Below, one piece after another: positions 62,613-64,000 of a stretch of 64,000 bases of DNA (positions within the stretch are counted from its first letter, which is position 1; every line of letters begins with the position of its first letter). Made by a program: the position numbers and the translations under genes. This DNA comes from Massilibacillus massiliensis (lineage in GTDB: Bacteria; Bacillota; Negativicutes; FLKF01): positions 497,166-561,165 of the forward strand of contig NZ_LT575483.1 of the NCBI RefSeq assembly GCF_900086705.1, written 5' to 3'. Below the pieces are notes generated by a model. It was given only the letters and a program-made list of their open reading frames with translations. It was not told the origin of the DNA and made no database searches.

Positions 62613-62641
62613 AAATTCTCTGTATTTTGATAAATTCCTGC
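62613..62641 (-). promoter_or_regulatory. Sigma-H-like promoter between rex and the CoA-transferase gene
   Basis: Minus strand GCAGGAATT, 11 bases, AGAGAATTT: a full consensus match. Transcripts would begin about 20 bases before the structured element at 62493-62585 and could continue into the propionate operon. Confidence 0.6.
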
Positions 62642-62685
62642 TAAATTTTAAATAAAAATAATAATATTATATGAAATTTTTATCG

Positions 62686-63315
62686 TTATTTTCTGTTTAT
62701 ATGATAAGAAAGACTGCTAAGACCTATAGACAAATCTTCATTCACGATATGCATACTTTCAGGAACTTTAAGTTTCGTAGGTGCAAAATTCCAAATACCT
62801 TTGACTCCGGCAGCAACCAACTTATCTGCAACCCCTTGAGCAAAAGCTCTTGGAACGCAAATAATTCCAATATGAATATTTTTTTCTTTTACAACAGATT
62901 CTATATCTTCAATATCCTCTACTTTAAGACCACTGACAATTTCACCAACCAATTCTGGATTTTTATCAAATAATGAAACTAAATTAAATCCTAAAGAAAT
63001 AAAATTCTGATAATTTGACAGCGCCGATCCTAAATGCCCTATTCCGACAACCGCAATATTCCAATTATTGTCTAACCCTAAAATCTCACCAATATTACAT
63101 TTCAATTCATTGACATAATACCCTACGCCTTTTTTGCCAAATTGGCCGAAAGAGGCTAAATCTTTTCTGATTTGTTCCGGTGTTATACCTAGACGTTTAC
63201 CTAATTCTTCTGAAGATATAATATCTATTCCCTCTTCACCTGCTAAGCGAAGCGTACGAAAATACAAAGGTAGGCGGTCAATTGTAGCTTTAGAAATCAC
63301 AATTTGTCCTTTCAC
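62686..63315 (-). CDS. rex: Redox-sensing repressor Rex
   Basis: Rex binds DNA when NADH is low and represses fermentation and respiration genes. An N-terminal winged helix (ISKATIDRLPLYFRTLR, SSEELGKRLGITPEQIRKDLASFG by position 7-47) is followed by a Rossmann domain with VVGIGHLGSAL for NAD(H) and a C-terminal domain-swap helix. GTG at 63315, after GGAAGGGGA, is chosen over an upstream TTG. 209 aa. Adjacent to the propionate operon, a plausible target, though no palindromic Rex site was found. Confidence 0.95.
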   Translation of the reverse strand: MKGQIVISKATIDRLPLYFRTLRLAGEEGIDIISSEELGKRLGITPEQIRKDLASFGQFGKKGVGYYVNELKCNIGEILGLDNNWNIAVVGIGHLGSALSNYQNFISLGFNLVSLFDKNPELVGEIVSGLKVEDIEDIESVVKEKNIHIGIICVPRAFAQGVADKLVAAGVKGIWNFAPTKLKVPESMHIVNEDLSIGLSSLSYHINRK

Positions 63316-63438
63316 TTGTAAATCCCCTTCCAAAAAACTTCTATAATGAAACTACTGTATACTTTGACTTATATTCGAACAAAAGTAAAAAAAACCTTTA
63401 TTCCTATTTTATAGAAAAATCCGATACCCAGCCATCAA

Positions 63439-64000
63439 TTATTTTAAAAGTTTCCTGCAAGCCACAATAATCACTGCATTCATAAACCAAAATAACATAG
63501 ATAACTCGATATTAAATAAAACATAATCTGTAAAACCATTTAAAGCAACGCAAACAATAGATAAACCCGCTCCTAAATTAACTCCACTTATAAAATTCGA
63601 TTCTTTCACATGCGTATTACTGAGTGCCAATTTCAGATGACTGATCATGCAGACGATAAAACTGATTGCTCCCATTATACCGATCTCAGCGGCATAGTTT
63701 AAATACATATTATGCGCATGTACGATCTTAACCGCCTCGTTTTGAATGAAAAAATCATATTCTGGATAAACCATCCAATAAGCACCCCAACCAATGCCAA
63801 ATAAAGGATGTTCCTCAATCATAGCAATCGTACTTTCCCATAATGCCAGTCGCATGCTTGAAGAAGTATCACTTAGATCAATACTAGAAAGCAAACGTTC
63901 TGTAATACTCGTATCAAAAATAAGAACAAAAGTACAACTAAGCAAAAGTCCTACAAATATTTTTCGATTATGAAATAATCCATATGCCGCGATCACCATT
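63439..64000 (-). CDS. O-antigen ligase-type membrane protein (partial)
   Basis: The C-terminal 187 or so residues of a Wzy_C/WaaL-like protein. It has hydrophobic segments flanking a periplasmic loop with SSMRLALWESTIAMIEEHPLFGIGWGAYW and IVHAHNMYLNYAAEIG, the family's characteristic region. The full protein should be about 400 aa, and the frame is open to the window edge, so the 5' end is missing; the ATG at 63999 is internal. It implies O-antigen or a related polysaccharide in an outer membrane. Confidence 0.85.
   Translation of the reverse strand, partial: MVIAAYGLFHNRKIFVGLLLSCTFVLIFDTSITERLLSSIDLSDTSSSMRLALWESTIAMIEEHPLFGIGWGAYWMVYPEYDFFIQNEAVKIVHAHNMYLNYAAEIGIMGAISFIVCMISHLKLALSNTHVKESNFISGVNLGAGLSIVCVALNGFTDYVLFNIELSMLFWFMNAVIIVACRKLLK

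Overview
The window looks like a chromosomal segment of a low-GC, spore-forming, diderm Firmicute of the class Negativicutes (Sporomusa/Pelosinus/Selenomonas-like); genus cannot be fixed from sequence alone. Reasons: sporulation genes (gpr, spoIIP, spoIVFA/spoIVFB-like, a short spo0B-like gene) lie in the gene order known from Bacillus. Beside them are genes of a cell with an outer membrane (GT9 heptosyltransferase-type enzyme, O-antigen ligase-type protein), a MinE, and a succinate-to-propionate pathway cluster. Almost everything is on the minus strand; the plus-strand genes are rpsT, the GT9 gene, a 131-aa unknown, an MFS transporter, lgt and three tRNA genes.

Layout. 1-5 kb: nfeD-like gene, yqeY, rpsU, HIT protein, mtaB, rsmE, prmA. 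5-10 kb: hrcA-grpE-dnaK-dnaJ heat-shock operon with a sigma-A promoter and a perfect CIRCE operator. 10-16 kb: hemW, lepA, a yqxA-position small gene, spoIIP, gpr, and divergent rpsT. 16-20 kb: holA, comEC, comEA. 20-28 kb: GT9, leuS with a T-box leader, unknown gene, MFS, lgt, glpP. 28.2-28.5 kb: tRNA-Thr, tRNA-Tyr, tRNA-Met. 28.5-39.7 kb: small ferritin-like gene, cheV, cvfB-like, rsfS, LCP gene, yqeK, an RRM protein, nadD, proA, proB, yhbY, obgE, spo0B-like, rpmA, prp, rplU with an L21-type leader. 39.8-54.6 kb: rng, two radical-SAM linked genes, spoIVFB, spoIVFA, rodA, minE-minD-minC, mrdA, mreD-mreC-mreB, radC, maf, DUF4321. 55-62.3 kb: the propionate cluster (CoA-transferase, split methylmalonyl-CoA mutase, MeaB, epimerase, decarboxylase subunits). 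62.7-64 kb: rex and the 3' part of an O-antigen ligase gene cut by the window edge.

The genes form several functional blocks: protein quality control; ribosome assembly; competence DNA uptake; cell shape and septum placement (mreBCD, mrdA, rodA, minCDE); and energy metabolism (propionate formation), with the redox sensor Rex next door.

The most interesting signals are outside the genes. First, at least eleven gaps carry a two-block motif fitting the sigma-H (Spo0H) promoter consensus RNAGGAWWW-N11/12-RNNGAATWW, always pointing at the next gene (nfeD, HIT, comEA, glpP, cheV, yqeK, spo0B/obgE, the radical-SAM pair, minC, DUF4321/maf/radC/mre, and the gap before the propionate operon). Second, the gap between rex and the CoA-transferase gene holds a compact RNA-like structure (9-bp outer stem, 14-bp hairpin, possible loop pseudoknot) just downstream of one of these promoters. 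Third, several operons contain strong intercistronic hairpins without a U-tract (hrcA/grpE, dnaK/dnaJ, mreD/mrdA, mutase/meaB). No CRISPR array, insertion sequence, prophage or rRNA operon was seen.
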